Assembly: GCF_009905545.1 (NCBI RefSeq)
Contig: NZ_JAAALB010000006.1
Location: 124,001 to 188,000 of the forward strand
DNA: 64,000 nt
Direction: 5' to 3'
Source of the DNA: Cellulophaga sp. BC115SP
GTDB taxonomy: Bacteria > Bacteroidota > Bacteroidia > Cytophagales > Spirosomataceae
This document shows positions 1 to 8,789 of the stretch, piece after piece (positions within the stretch are counted from its first letter, which is position 1; each line of letters opens with the position of its first letter). The notes below the pieces were generated by a model. The model worked only from the letters and a program-made list of their open reading frames with translations. It made no database searches and was not told the origin of the DNA. The position numbers and the translations under genes are program-made.

Positions 1-1383
1 AAGATTTTTTAAATCTATGTTTACTCTTTCAAGTTCAATACCGTTCTTTTTTGTTCTCGTAACTTTGATGATAATACTATTGGCATAAGCACCTAACAGA
101 GGGATGGGGCTATGCGTGGTAACGATGAATTGTATTTGGGGAAAAATTGATGAAAACTTCCCTACTATCTCACGTTGTAATTTAGGATGCAAGTGTAAAT
201 CCAATTCATCGATTAGTACAATCCCTTTCAAGTCGTGTGGATTTTTAATATCAGGCTGTTTACGAGAAAGTCTCAATATAATATCTCCCGCCAGTGCTAT
301 TATCGCTTTAAAACCAGAGGCTAATTTTTTAAAGGGCAAAGGCTGATATATAGCATCTCCAGAAGCATCTATTTCTTTTTCTATATACTCAATTTTATCA
401 GTATCTGGATTATATCGTATATCATCAAGTTGAGGAATTAAAGTACAAAATGCCTTTTTTACTAACGTAAATCGAGGGTCATCTTTTAGGGTCCATTTAA
501 CTAATTCATATTCAATATTGAGCAACCAACCATCTGAGTTAAAGAGATTATATGAAATAGAACTTTTGCCCTCTTCGTCATTCTGTGTACCTGACAAATT
601 TAATCGAATAGGGCCATAAGCCACTAGATGTTTTAGTGGGTGGTGATTGTTGAAAATATCATTTATGAAGCTTTCTTCTTGACTTTTATATTCTACCTGT
701 ATTACACAATTAGCTTCTTCTACCAGATTAGTATTACCATCCAAGCGTCCGTTTAACCCTAAAAATATAGATTGTAAAACAGTGGTTTTGCCAAAACCAT
801 TTTCGCCTACCAAGAAAATCCATTGTGCATCTACAGGGATAGCTTCTAATTTGGTCTGTAGAATACCTTGAAAGTTTGAAACAGATAGCTGCTTTAAAGT
901 ATATGGTAACTCCTTTTGCTCAGGAAGTAGGTAAACGTTAGGTTCATTGACTAGAGGCTCAGATACTGGGGAGTCTATTTCAAATAAATCTGAATAGTCA
1001 ATACTTGAAGTCTCTGTCGCTGTAATACTTGGGGTTAAAGCATGAAGAGATTTCAAATAAAGTAGTAATACATTTATTACATCATTCATATTTGTTGAGA
1101 ATGAATAAATTCCCCTTATGCTGTAGATAAATGTGGCGCTTTTCTTATTAAATGTTAAATTCAACTGAGTCTTATTTTCAAAATCATACGACTCATATTT
1201 CGCAATACTGTCTATCCTAAAAAATAATTCTTCGTGTCCTTTTGGATAAATTAACAATAGGCAATCGTCAGTGGCTTGTTTAGCGACTAATGGATAATCT
1301 GTGGTCAAGTTAAACTTCTTAACTTGTTCAGAAATATCTTTTAGTAAATCTATTACACCTTTGGGTAATTCTTTTCTATTCAT
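1..1383 (-). CDS. AAA/RecF-like ATPase, 3' end outside window
   Basis: An open frame of 461 codons starts at the ATG at 1383-1381 and runs off the left edge without a stop, so the C-terminus is missing. Residues 1 to about 165 form an N-terminal region I do not recognise. An AAA_21/AAA_23-type ATPase follows: Walker A GENGFGKTT at 193-201, an ABC-signature-like LASGF just before Walker B, Walker B GIVLIDELDLHLHP at 387-400 with D392/E393, and the switch TTHSP at 422-426. This layout is typical of single-protein ATPases (OLD/RecF/PtuA-like) that often work beside a nuclease in DNA repair or phage defence; any partner would lie outside the window. The ATPase assignment is firm, the biological role is inferred. 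Confidence 0.85.
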   Translation of the reverse strand, partial: MNRKELPKGVIDLLKDISEQVKKFNLTTDYPLVAKQATDDCLLLIYPKGHEELFFRIDSIAKYESYDFENKTQLNLTFNKKSATFIYSIRGIYSFSTNMNDVINVLLLYLKSLHALTPSITATETSSIDYSDLFEIDSPVSEPLVNEPNVYLLPEQKELPYTLKQLSVSNFQGILQTKLEAIPVDAQWIFLVGENGFGKTTVLQSIFLGLNGRLDGNTNLVEEANCVIQVEYKSQEESFINDIFNNHHPLKHLVAYGPIRLNLSGTQNDEEGKSSISYNLFNSDGWLLNIEYELVKWTLKDDPRFTLVKKAFCTLIPQLDDIRYNPDTDKIEYIEKEIDASGDAIYQPLPFKKLASGFKAIIALAGDIILRLSRKQPDIKNPHDLKGIVLIDELDLHLHPKLQREIVGKFSSIFPQIQFIVTTHSPIPLLGAYANSIIIKVTRTKKNGIELERVNIDLKNL

Positions 1384-1463
1384 GTGCTATTTATCGCTTT
1401 AGAATCCTAGTCATTACACAAATTTGAATAATTTATTTGGCACTTTCAAGAACATATACAAAT

Positions 1464-1501
1464 AGAAAGTCCCCTTAGTAAGCTTGCTAAGGGGACTTTC
1501 T
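1464..1501 (-). terminator. Hairpin terminator with 15-bp arms
   Basis: A perfect inverted repeat (AGAAAGTCCCCTTAG, its complement, 8-nt loop) lies just downstream of the MFS transporter stop. It also lies upstream of the ATPase gene, so it probably insulates the two minus-strand genes. The U-tract is weak. Confidence 0.7.
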
Positions 1502-1506
1502 ATTTT

Positions 1507-2763
1507 CTACTTTATCTCTATCCTCTCAATCTTCGGAATCAGCAATTTCAGTAGCGTAAAGGCTATCATATAGGCACTTGCTGCATAGGCGAATAGAGGA
1601 GTATAACTCCCCGTTTTTTCTAATACCCATCCTATAATCATCGAAAACAATACGCCTCCCAATGCACCTGCCATACTGCCAAATCCTACAACGGTTGCCA
1701 CAGCATTGCTCGGAAAAATATCTGACACAAGCGTGTAAGCATTGGAAGACCAAGCTTGTTGTGCTGCCAAGGCAATACCTACCATTATGACAGCAAACCA
1801 TAAATTGGTAAAATAACTTCCGAAAAACATGGGTAATACTGCACAAGCACATACCAAAAATGCGGTTTTGCGTGCGCTGTCGATACTATATGATTTCTTT
1901 TGAATCAGCCATGTGGGAAACCACCCTCCTATCACACTACCTGCATCGGATAATAAGTAAACTGTCATTAATGGCAAACTCAGTTTGCCAAGAGGAATGC
2001 CAAAGGTTTTGTCCAAAAATTTAGGTAGCCAATACAGATAAAAATACCAAACAGGATCAATCAAGAACTTCATGATGGTAAAAGTCCAAAGGGCTTTATA
2101 ATTCAATAATTCTCGCCAAGCAATAGGTTTTACGGCTCGTTGTTCTGACTGAATATAACTCCTTTCTTCCTCGCTTACACTTGCATGCTGGTCGGGTGTG
2201 CGATAATAGCTCCACATCCAAATGACAACCAAAAACCCCAATGCACCCGTCATAATAAAGGTGGCTTGCCAACCAAACTGTATGGTCAATAAAGGAACCA
2301 ATAAAGCTGCTACGATTACGCCCATGTTCGAGCCTGCATTGATAATACCTGCCACAATCGAGCGCTCATGTGCAGGAAACCATTCTGAAGTAGCCTTGAT
2401 GGCCGCAGGAAAATTTCCAGACTCTGATAAACCTAAAAATACTCTAGCCAATCCAAATCCCATGGGCGTCCCTACAAGGGCATGTGCCATCGACGCCAAA
2501 CTCCACAACAAAATGGTAAGTGTATAGCCCAATCGTGTGCCTATACTATCCAAAATACGCCCTACAACTGCCATTCCAATCGCATAAGATAACTGAAATG
2601 CACTTACGATATAGCCATATTGCATTTCGTTCCAACCAATCTTTTTTTGTAAGTCACTAGCCAAAATACCCAGCACCTGTCGATCTAGTAAATTGATAGT
2701 AGTAGCAGCAAAAATCATCGCACAGATTGTCCAGCGTATCTTACCTTGTGGTTTGGTTTGCAT
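1507..2763 (-). CDS. MFS transporter, ACS (hexuronate/organic anion) family
   Basis: This 418-residue protein of about 12 membrane helices belongs to the anion:cation symporter branch of the major facilitator superfamily (ExuT/GudP-like). Evidence is the N-terminal NLLDRQ motif at 24-29, the loop 2-3 motif GRILDSIGTR at 68-77, and the ARVFLGLSESGNFPA stretch typical of ExuT relatives. Such proteins import hexuronates, hexarates or other organic acids with a cation. Its neighbours are an AroE-like dehydrogenase and a LysR regulator on the same strand, so I infer import of a sugar acid or cyclic hydroxy acid for that enzyme. The exact substrate cannot be read from the sequence. Confidence 0.85.
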   Translation of the reverse strand: MQTKPQGKIRWTICAMIFAATTINLLDRQVLGILASDLQKKIGWNEMQYGYIVSAFQLSYAIGMAVVGRILDSIGTRLGYTLTILLWSLASMAHALVGTPMGFGLARVFLGLSESGNFPAAIKATSEWFPAHERSIVAGIINAGSNMGVIVAALLVPLLTIQFGWQATFIMTGALGFLVVIWMWSYYRTPDQHASVSEEERSYIQSEQRAVKPIAWRELLNYKALWTFTIMKFLIDPVWYFYLYWLPKFLDKTFGIPLGKLSLPLMTVYLLSDAGSVIGGWFPTWLIQKKSYSIDSARKTAFLVCACAVLPMFFGSYFTNLWFAVIMVGIALAAQQAWSSNAYTLVSDIFPSNAVATVVGFGSMAGALGGVLFSMIIGWVLEKTGSYTPLFAYAASAYMIAFTLLKLLIPKIERIEIK

Positions 2764-2801
2764 AGTTTTAGTTTAGGAATATATGAATTTTATATTTATA
2801 T

Positions 2802-2912
2802 CGGATTTTGGATTTTGGATTTCGGAAGTCTAACATACATTTTCTAAACTTATAAAGGTATTTTTCAATATTTCCGAAATCAGAAATCTCAAATCCGCAA
2901 TTGTTTGAAAAC
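2802..2912 (+). repeat. Dispersed repeat family A, copy 1
   Basis: This intergenic element of about 110 bp runs from a GGATTTTGGATTTCGGAA head to a TTCCGAAATCAGAAATC and AAATCCGCAAT tail. Head and tail are partly self-complementary. It aligns along its length with 4956-5070, including the tail followed by AAAAC, and in reverse with 24494-24586. It sits directly upstream of the MFS gene. Confidence 0.6.
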
Positions 2913-2929
2913 TGTGCATGTCACTAGCT

Positions 2930-3787
2930 CTAGGGTATTTGTTGTACCAATTCTAGCACTACACTGGGGTCGTGTTCAATCCCAAAATAGTCCAAATATA
3001 GCGAAACCTGATAGTCGAGTGTATGATGTCCATGATGGATTTGATAGCCCAAAGATGCCGCTTTTTGTAACAAAGCAGTTTCCTTAGGTTTCATAATAAT
3101 ATCTGCAATGACTGTATGTTTTTCAAAAAACGTTGGGTCAAAAGGTAATGGGTCGTTGGGTTGTAATCCGCTATTACTCGCATTAATCGCCAAATCAATG
3201 TGAGTTGGGGGTACTTCTTGTGCTAATATTGTACTTTCAGGATAAAAAGAACGTAGTCTTTCAGCTAAAGCTTCTGCTTTTTCTGGAAAAATATCACTCA
3301 AATACAAGGTAGAAATCCCTGCATCACAAAGTGCCACAGCTAAGGCACAACCTGCTCCTCCTGTACCAACCAAATACACGCTTTTACCTTTACAAATAAC
3401 TCCTTTGGCTTCAAGACCAACCACAAACCCAAGACCGTCAACGGTATCTCCGTATGAACGACCATTTTCGTCAAATCGAATCAAATTGACACTTCCAGAA
3501 CGCTTAGCACGCTCGGTAGCTTCATCCACCAAATCTACCAAAGGATTTTTATATGGAATCGCAATCGTCATTCCTTTGAAATTATTAAAATGTCTAAAAG
3601 CCGTAAAAATGCTAGAAAGATTGGCAGGTTCAACTTCTATAGGAATCCAAATGGCATTGATGCCTAATGCAGGAAAAACTTGATTCATCAAAATAGGTAA
3701 GCGAATCTGTTTGACAGGATAGCCTGGGGTTGCAAATACCAAAGTTTTACCGTCAATTTCGGGAGCAAATGTATCGATTGTATCCAT
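2930..3787 (-). CDS. AroE-like shikimate dehydrogenase family protein (non-canonical)
   Basis: This 285-residue protein has the two-domain AroE architecture. The catalytic lysine is present (AIPYK, K80), as are the substrate-site aspartate (GDTVDG, D117) and a dinucleotide-binding loop GTGGAG at 141-146. The N-terminal substrate loop, normally GxPxxHSxSP with two serines gripping the shikimate carboxylate, reads GYPVKQIRLP at 22-31, so both serines and the histidine are replaced. It is therefore probably not the housekeeping AroE but a paralogue acting on another cyclic or sugar acid. It sits between an ACS-family importer and a divergence-free LysR gene, all on the minus strand. Family is firm, substrate unknown. 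Confidence 0.8.
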   Translation of the reverse strand: MDTIDTFAPEIDGKTLVFATPGYPVKQIRLPILMNQVFPALGINAIWIPIEVEPANLSSIFTAFRHFNNFKGMTIAIPYKNPLVDLVDEATERAKRSGSVNLIRFDENGRSYGDTVDGLGFVVGLEAKGVICKGKSVYLVGTGGAGCALAVALCDAGISTLYLSDIFPEKAEALAERLRSFYPESTILAQEVPPTHIDLAINASNSGLQPNDPLPFDPTFFEKHTVIADIIMKPKETALLQKAASLGYQIHHGHHTLDYQVSLYLDYFGIEHDPSVVLELVQQIP

Positions 3788-4058
3788 GTGTGAATAAGAA
3801 CAAAAACGAAAGTCTTTGTCTATCCTTTAAGCAAAGGAATAATTATTAGTTAGAATTGGGAACAGTTTTAGCTTTTAAAATTACATGATTAATCGCTCAA
3901 TATAGAATCTTTTCGCTAAATAATATCATGAAATCGATTTAATAAATCAAAATGATACATTATAGAGTTTGGAATGATGAGTTGCGAGTGAGGAGTTTTT
4001 GGATGTCTTTATAAATTACTTTGGAGAAAAAACACGTTTTGTAAAAGTTCAAAATCGA

Positions 4059-4919
4059 TTATTCAACCTTCTTGAAGACAATCGCATGAGTAATGTCGAA
4101 GGTAGCATAAGTTGGGTTGTCACTAAATGTAAGATCCTTCAATACTACTGAATCACCTGTAATAGGCAAAGACGAACTTACCAATGCTACGCCCATTCCC
4201 ATACCGACTAAACCAACTAGCAGCTCGGTACTCGATACTTCTTGGACAATTTGTGGCTCACGATGAAAACCAGCAGTCTTACAACGGCGCTCTACTTCGT
4301 CGTAGAGGGTATATAAATTGCGCTGAACTTCTATCCAACGCTCGCTACGAAGCTGTTCAATCTTGATTTTCTTATAATTAGCTAATGGATGTTTGCTAGG
4401 TAAAAGAACCTTTAAACAATTTGACTCGGTATATCGAGGCGAAAGGCTGGGAAAAAGGAGTGGAAAATGAGTAATACCCAAAGCTATATCGTCACGGATT
4501 AATCCTTCTTGTACACCTTCAGCTGTATTATATTCGACCAACTTTATCGGTGAATCTGGATACCATTCTTGTACTTTTTGGGTAAGCTCAATAACTTGTG
4601 ATTTGGGTAAAAGTCGATAAAATCCAAGATTAATTTGTTTTGCTTTAGAGCCTAATTTCTTGGTATTTTCAAGCATTCTATCAAACTGTTCCGTAAATCG
4701 GGAAGCATCTTTTAGGAGAAAAAGTCCAGCTTCAGTTAATTCAACTTTTTTGTGAAGTAACCTTTTTGTTTTATCAAACAACTCAATTCCTAGTTCTTGC
4801 TCAATGAGGTTGATTTGTTTGGTTAGGGCTGGTTGAGATATACAAAGGTTTTCGGCAGCTCGACCAAAATGTAACTCTCGTGCGGCTTCAAGAAAATATT
4901 TGAGCTGTCGTAACTCCAT
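4059..4919 (-). CDS. LysR family transcriptional regulator
   Basis: This 286-residue LysR-type regulator starts MELRQLKYFLEAA. It has the N-terminal winged helix-turn-helix in residues 1-60 (FGRAAENLCISQPALTKQI is the recognition region) and a C-terminal type 2 periplasmic-binding-like effector domain at about 90-280. The N-terminus resembles the BenM/CatM/CbnR branch, which senses aromatic or cyclic acids. It is the first gene, in transcription order, of the minus-strand group LysR, AroE-like, MFS and is the likely regulator of that pathway. The gap of 271 bp to the AroE-like gene leaves room for a promoter there. Confidence 0.88.
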   Translation of the reverse strand: MELRQLKYFLEAARELHFGRAAENLCISQPALTKQINLIEQELGIELFDKTKRLLHKKVELTEAGLFLLKDASRFTEQFDRMLENTKKLGSKAKQINLGFYRLLPKSQVIELTQKVQEWYPDSPIKLVEYNTAEGVQEGLIRDDIALGITHFPLLFPSLSPRYTESNCLKVLLPSKHPLANYKKIKIEQLRSERWIEVQRNLYTLYDEVERRCKTAGFHREPQIVQEVSSTELLVGLVGMGMGVALVSSSLPITGDSVVLKDLTFSDNPTYATFDITHAIVFKKVE

Positions 4920-4955
4920 CTGGATACTAATTGAGTGATAGAAAGGGGCAATTCA

Positions 4956-5070
4956 TTTTGGATTTCGGATATTTGATTTCGGAATTGTAACTTACTTTTT
5001 TACAAAAGATAAAGATATCTTTCAACACTTCTGAAATCTGAAATTCAAATCCGCAATATTTTAAAAACCT
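4956..5070 (+). repeat. Dispersed repeat family A, copy 2
   Basis: This second copy of the element at 2802-2912 is in the same orientation. It has a GGATTTCGGATATTTG head, an internal AAAGATATCTTTCAA stretch and an AAATCCGCAAT tail. It lies upstream of the LysR gene and is followed directly by a long hairpin built from the same motif. Confidence 0.6.
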
Positions 5071-5083
5071 TTGTACAGTACTA

Positions 5084-5132
5084 ATTTCGGATATTTGATT
5101 TTCCTAAAAATCCAAAATCAAATATCCGAAAT
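5084..5132 (-). terminator. Perfect 19-bp-arm hairpin after the rhaT-GntR operon
   Basis: Arms ATTTCGGATATTTGATTTT at 5084-5102 and its exact complement at 5114-5132 flank an 11-nt loop, seven bases past the GntR stop. The arms reuse the family A repeat motif, so a repeat has apparently been used as the transcription terminator. Confidence 0.6.
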
Positions 5133-5138
5133 CTAAAA

Positions 5139-6170
5139 TCATAAAGAGCCTCTCATATTCAAGTAAAAAGGATTTTCGATATGTTCTTTCGAAGAGTTAA
5201 GTACCAATTTAGCGGCGGTAACCCCCATTGCCTCAAAGTCAGTAGAAATGGTTGTTAAGCCTTTCATAATAAACTTTTTGAGTGGGGTTTCATTATAAGA
5301 AATTATCCCTACGTGTTCCCCTACCGTGAGATTAAGCGTGATAATTTTTTCTAAAAGTTGTACTAAATCATCTTCCATCAAACTAATAAATACCTCTCCT
5401 TCATTGACAGGTTCCTCAGCCAAATCATGCACAATGTGATGGTTGAAGGCATAGTTACTACAAAAAGTTTTGAAGCCTTTCAAGATTTCCTGAGGATAAT
5501 AACTATGCTCAGGAAAGACTAATTTAATGGTATGATATTTACTCAAAGCATCCAAAGCTTGGCTCAATGAGTTAAAAATATCCTTTTCAAAGTTTTCATA
5601 CACAGCCCCATAATTCCCCTGAATCTCTTTGACTTTTTTATCAATAATAATTAGTTTGTCTTTTGGGAGCTGATCTAGCAATTTATACGCTTTTTCTTCC
5701 TCATCAATAAAATGTGGAATCACAACATAATGTGTATAATTGCTTTTTTGTTGTCCCAGTAGTTTACTAAAAAGTACGTAATCGTTGTTGTAAATATAAA
5801 AGTCAATAGCCGCTTTGTCGCCCAGTGTTTTGACAAAAGCATCGTAAATGATTTTCTTGTGTGGACTCAACTTATTGAATACCAAGAAAATCTTAAGTTC
5901 TTGTGACAAAAAAGTACTTGCCACAAAATAGCCTTTTCCTGGCGAAGAAGTCAATACGCCCAACTTGCGCAGTTCGTTATAGCCTTTTTCGACAGTAATA
6001 CGTGAAATATCGAACTCGATACTTAGTTCGTTTATCGAGGGTAATAAATCCCCAGTGGTGAGGATCCCCTGTCTAATAGCACTAAGTACCGAGTTGACAA
6101 GTTGCTGATATTTCGGGGTTGCCGAAAATTCATCAATATTTAAATGTTCTAAAAAACGCTCTTTTTTCAT
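5139..6170 (-). CDS. GntR family regulator with LacI-type sugar-binding domain
   Basis: This 343-residue protein has an N-terminal GntR winged helix (about residues 15-85; TPKYQQLVNSVLSAIRQG, then LPSINELS and ISRITVEKGYNELRKLG). It is followed by a periplasmic-binding-protein-like effector domain of about 240 residues, an architecture common for sugar regulators in Bacteroidota. Its ATG overlaps the rhaT stop by 4 bp (ATGA), so the two are co-transcribed and translationally coupled. This suggests it senses rhamnose or a rhamnose metabolite. No catabolic rha enzymes are in the window. Confidence 0.85.
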   Translation of the reverse strand: MKKERFLEHLNIDEFSATPKYQQLVNSVLSAIRQGILTTGDLLPSINELSIEFDISRITVEKGYNELRKLGVLTSSPGKGYFVASTFLSQELKIFLVFNKLSPHKKIIYDAFVKTLGDKAAIDFYIYNNDYVLFSKLLGQQKSNYTHYVVIPHFIDEEEKAYKLLDQLPKDKLIIIDKKVKEIQGNYGAVYENFEKDIFNSLSQALDALSKYHTIKLVFPEHSYYPQEILKGFKTFCSNYAFNHHIVHDLAEEPVNEGEVFISLMEDDLVQLLEKIITLNLTVGEHVGIISYNETPLKKFIMKGLTTISTDFEAMGVTAAKLVLNSSKEHIENPFYLNMRGSL

Positions 6171-7219
6171 AGAGAATTACCGATACCGACAATAATCACC
6201 GATAAAAGGATAATACCAATACCTGTTAAAATCGTACGGAAAATTGATTTTGAAACGCCTTTCCATTCGCCTAATACAATACCCCAACAGTTGGACGTAA
6301 GGATGATAGTTGCCATGTGCAAAATCCATGAACTAGCGCCATTACCTAATTTGCTTTCGCCCATTCCATAGAAGAAAAACTGCAAAAACCATGTTGTACC
6401 AGCAACCGCTGCAAAAGCATAGTTTTTCTTCAAAGGAGCTTTTGAGTTTAAATAGTCACCAAATGTTTTGTTACGTGTGTTAAGATACATACACCATACA
6501 AAATTGGTCACAAATCCACCCCAAAGTACAACTACAAAGATAACATTGTTTTGGAATAATGGATTACAGCCTTTTGCTACTGCTGTTTCGGCCATGGCCT
6601 TTCCAGCTTCAATACCAAAGTTAAAACAAGCACTCATCATACCAGAAATCGTAGCTACGATAAGTCCTTTGGTAAGGTTAAATTCTTTGATCGTTTCTGT
6701 TTTTTGTTCTTCGGTAAGTTCTCTTTCTTTCATCATTCCAGCCTTACCACAAACCATGATACCGCCCAAACAAACCAAAATACCTAATAATACGACCTGC
6801 CCACCAGTATGACTAATCATATATGAGAAAGTTCCCTCAACGTCATTAGTAAATACATCACGATATACGGCAGGTAACAAAGAACCAAATGTAGAACATA
6901 AACTCAAGGCAATAGACATACCCAAAGACATACCCAAATAACGCATAGCCAAACCAAAAGTCAAGCCACCGATACCCCAAAGTAAGCCCATCAAAAATGT
7001 CCAAAAAATCACACCTTGATCGGTAGTTTTGATAATCGTCATAAAATCAGGAATAGTAAGATAGGCAGCCAAATATGGTACTAATAGCCACGATACCACA
7101 CCACCCACAATCCAAGCACTCTCCCATGCCCATGATTTAACACGATTATAAGGGATATAAAAACTCCCAGAAGCAAAACCACCTACCGAGTGGAAAATAA
7201 CGCCAAGAATAGATTCCAT
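6167..7219 (-). CDS. rhaT: L-rhamnose/proton symporter RhaT
   Basis: This 350-residue membrane protein of about ten helices matches the RhaT family over its full length. The N-terminal pattern GxxSGSFYIPYNRVKxWxWE matches the FYAPFKKVKKWSWE region of E. coli RhaT, and the SKLGNGASSWILHM segment near residue 290 is also characteristic. It imports L-rhamnose with a proton across the inner membrane. It is the first gene of a two-gene operon with the GntR regulator. A TATATTTG box at 7329-7336 gives a plausible promoter with a leader of about 100 nt. Confidence 0.92.
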   Translation of the reverse strand: MESILGVIFHSVGGFASGSFYIPYNRVKSWAWESAWIVGGVVSWLLVPYLAAYLTIPDFMTIIKTTDQGVIFWTFLMGLLWGIGGLTFGLAMRYLGMSLGMSIALSLCSTFGSLLPAVYRDVFTNDVEGTFSYMISHTGGQVVLLGILVCLGGIMVCGKAGMMKERELTEEQKTETIKEFNLTKGLIVATISGMMSACFNFGIEAGKAMAETAVAKGCNPLFQNNVIFVVVLWGGFVTNFVWCMYLNTRNKTFGDYLNSKAPLKKNYAFAAVAGTTWFLQFFFYGMGESKLGNGASSWILHMATIILTSNCWGIVLGEWKGVSKSIFRTILTGIGIILLSVIIVGIGNSL

Positions 7220-7783
7220 AAAAAGGTCTTTTTACATAGTCTAAGATTTACATGTATGTGGAACAATCTGCAAACCTTAAAATTGTGATTATATGAAGTT
7301 TGATTATTGAAAAACAAATATTATTCTACAAATATAACCCTTTATGCACCTTACAACTGTCCTAAGGCATCTTTGAATATTGCAGTTTTTTAATTACCAA
7401 AAATTATATATAAAATAACTAATAGTTATATTTCTACTCGATATTTATCTTATAATTTAACCATCTATCAAAACGTTATATCACTGAGACTAGAAGGGAA
7501 TTGTACTTTAATAAGTATTTAGTTTTTAATCCTTAGAAGCTATTCTTTTGAAAAACAATTTTTTGTATATTCCATTAAGTATGGTCAGGCATAAAATAAA
7601 TATCATTTTTCTAGGGTGCTAATAAAGTTTTTACAGAAGAAATAAAAAGTTGAAATAACGATACTCTAATGCATTCATTTATATACACCGTAGTATTGAG
7701 TATCTAAAACGCTAATTTATTTTTGATAAAAACCTCCCTATTCTACTCAATTGGTTTCAGGACTAAGTCATTTTGTTGAATCT
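7220..7783. other. AT-rich intergenic region between divergent genes
   Basis: This gap of 564 bp holds the presumed rhaT promoter near 7329 and otherwise very AT-rich DNA. I see no convincing coding frame, hairpin or repeat in the rest. Confidence 0.5.
7329..7336 (-). promoter_or_regulatory. Candidate -7 box (TATATTTG) of rhaT
   Basis: This is an exact match, on the minus strand, to the Bacteroidota TAnnTTTG box, 110 bp upstream of the rhaT start. The -33 element is weak. Confidence 0.4.
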
Positions 7784-8299
7784 ATGGAAAAACAACCTCT
7801 TTTTATTGAAAAACAGCGCTTTAACCAATGGTGGATGTGGTTGATATTGTTGGGTACCAATGGTATTTTCATTTATGGCTGGATACAGCAAATTTATTTA
7901 AATATTCCCTTCGGCGACCACCCCATGAGCAATACAGGATTATGGATTGCGGTACTAGTTATGTTGGCATTTACAGTCTTTATGCGTTCTTTTTGTCTAG
8001 AAACAAGCATATATGAGGATGGTATTTACGTACGATTTGTTCCACTTCAAAAAAGCTTCAGAATCTATCAATGGGATATGCTTGAGGAAGTTTATGTACG
8101 AAAATATGCTCCACTATCAGAATATGGAGGCTGGGGCTATCGAGTAGGATTTGGAAATGCAGGTGGCGCTTTGAATATAGCTGGAGATATGGGAATTCAA
8201 TTAGTTTTTAAAGATAAAATGTCTTTACTCATAGGGACGCAAAAACCAGAAGAAGCCCAAAAAGCTTTAACATTAATCAATTTGTCGCAAGTAGAATAA
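7784..8299 (+). CDS. Small two-helix membrane protein, DUF6141-like
   Basis: This 171-residue protein is read from the ATG at 7784; a TTG 33 bp upstream in frame is less likely. It starts MEKQPLFIEKQRFNQWW and has two membrane helices at about 18-40 and 60-80. A soluble C-terminal part follows (about 85-171, YEDGIYVRFVPLQKSFRIYQWDM), which resembles a small PH-like beta domain. The N-terminal EKQRFxQWWxW pattern recalls the DUF6141 family. Function is unknown. It converges with the VOC gene, and both stop codons lie in a shared long hairpin. Confidence 0.7.
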   Translation: MEKQPLFIEKQRFNQWWMWLILLGTNGIFIYGWIQQIYLNIPFGDHPMSNTGLWIAVLVMLAFTVFMRSFCLETSIYEDGIYVRFVPLQKSFRIYQWDMLEEVYVRKYAPLSEYGGWGYRVGFGNAGGALNIAGDMGIQLVFKDKMSLLIGTQKPEEAQKALTLINLSQVE

Positions 8300-8357
8300 T
8301 TGAGTGGTTGAGTGATTACTTTAAAATTCAATTAAAGTAACCACTCAGTCACTCAAT
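8299..8357. terminator. Bidirectional hairpin overlapping two stop codons
   Basis: ATTGAGTGGTTGAGTGATTACTTTAA pairs with the right arm at 8332-8357 with four mismatches. The structure covers the end of the plus-strand gene and the stop of the minus-strand VOC gene, so it could terminate both transcripts. Confidence 0.55.
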
Positions 8358-8712
8358 AAGTAAACTCCATCCAGTAACCGTCAGGGTCTTGGATAAAAAT
8401 TTGGGGGACACCATCTGGGCGCATTTTGGGTCCTACCATGGGTATTTTTTTAGCCTTCAAAAAGGCTTCGCACTCTTCAATATCTTCTACTTCTAAAGCA
8501 AAATGATTACGTCTTGTGCCTCCAACGATAATGTCATCGGTACGACCTGCAATCAGATGTAAAGTATGCGTACCCAATGCATACCAAGCTCCCTCAAAAT
8601 CAAAAGCTGGACGAGCTACTTCTGGCAATTCTAATACATTTCCATAAAACTCTTTCGACGCCTCTAGGTCCTTGACAAAAAGGGCGATATGATTAATCTC
8701 TTTGATTTTCAT
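8353..8712 (-). CDS. VOC family protein (glyoxalase/bleomycin-resistance fold)
   Basis: This 119-residue vicinal-oxygen-chelate protein is read from the ATG at 8712 (MKIKEINHIALFVKD). An in-frame ATG nine codons earlier is less typical. Paired beta-alpha-beta-beta-beta modules are evident, with likely metal ligands H8, H52, H70 (RRNHFALEV) and E116 (GYWMEF). The ending PQIFIQDPDGYWMEF is typical of single-domain glyoxalase-like enzymes. Its substrate is unknown. It marks the left border of the ABC-3C cassette. Confidence 0.85.
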   Translation of the reverse strand: MKIKEINHIALFVKDLEASKEFYGNVLELPEVARPAFDFEGAWYALGTHTLHLIAGRTDDIIVGGTRRNHFALEVEDIEECEAFLKAKKIPMVGPKMRPDGVPQIFIQDPDGYWMEFTY

Positions 8713-8789
8713 AGTGTTGTAAGCACTAAGATTTCCCAAAATAATATTTTAGTATACCTCACCGCTGAATAACCTTAAACTTTTATTGC

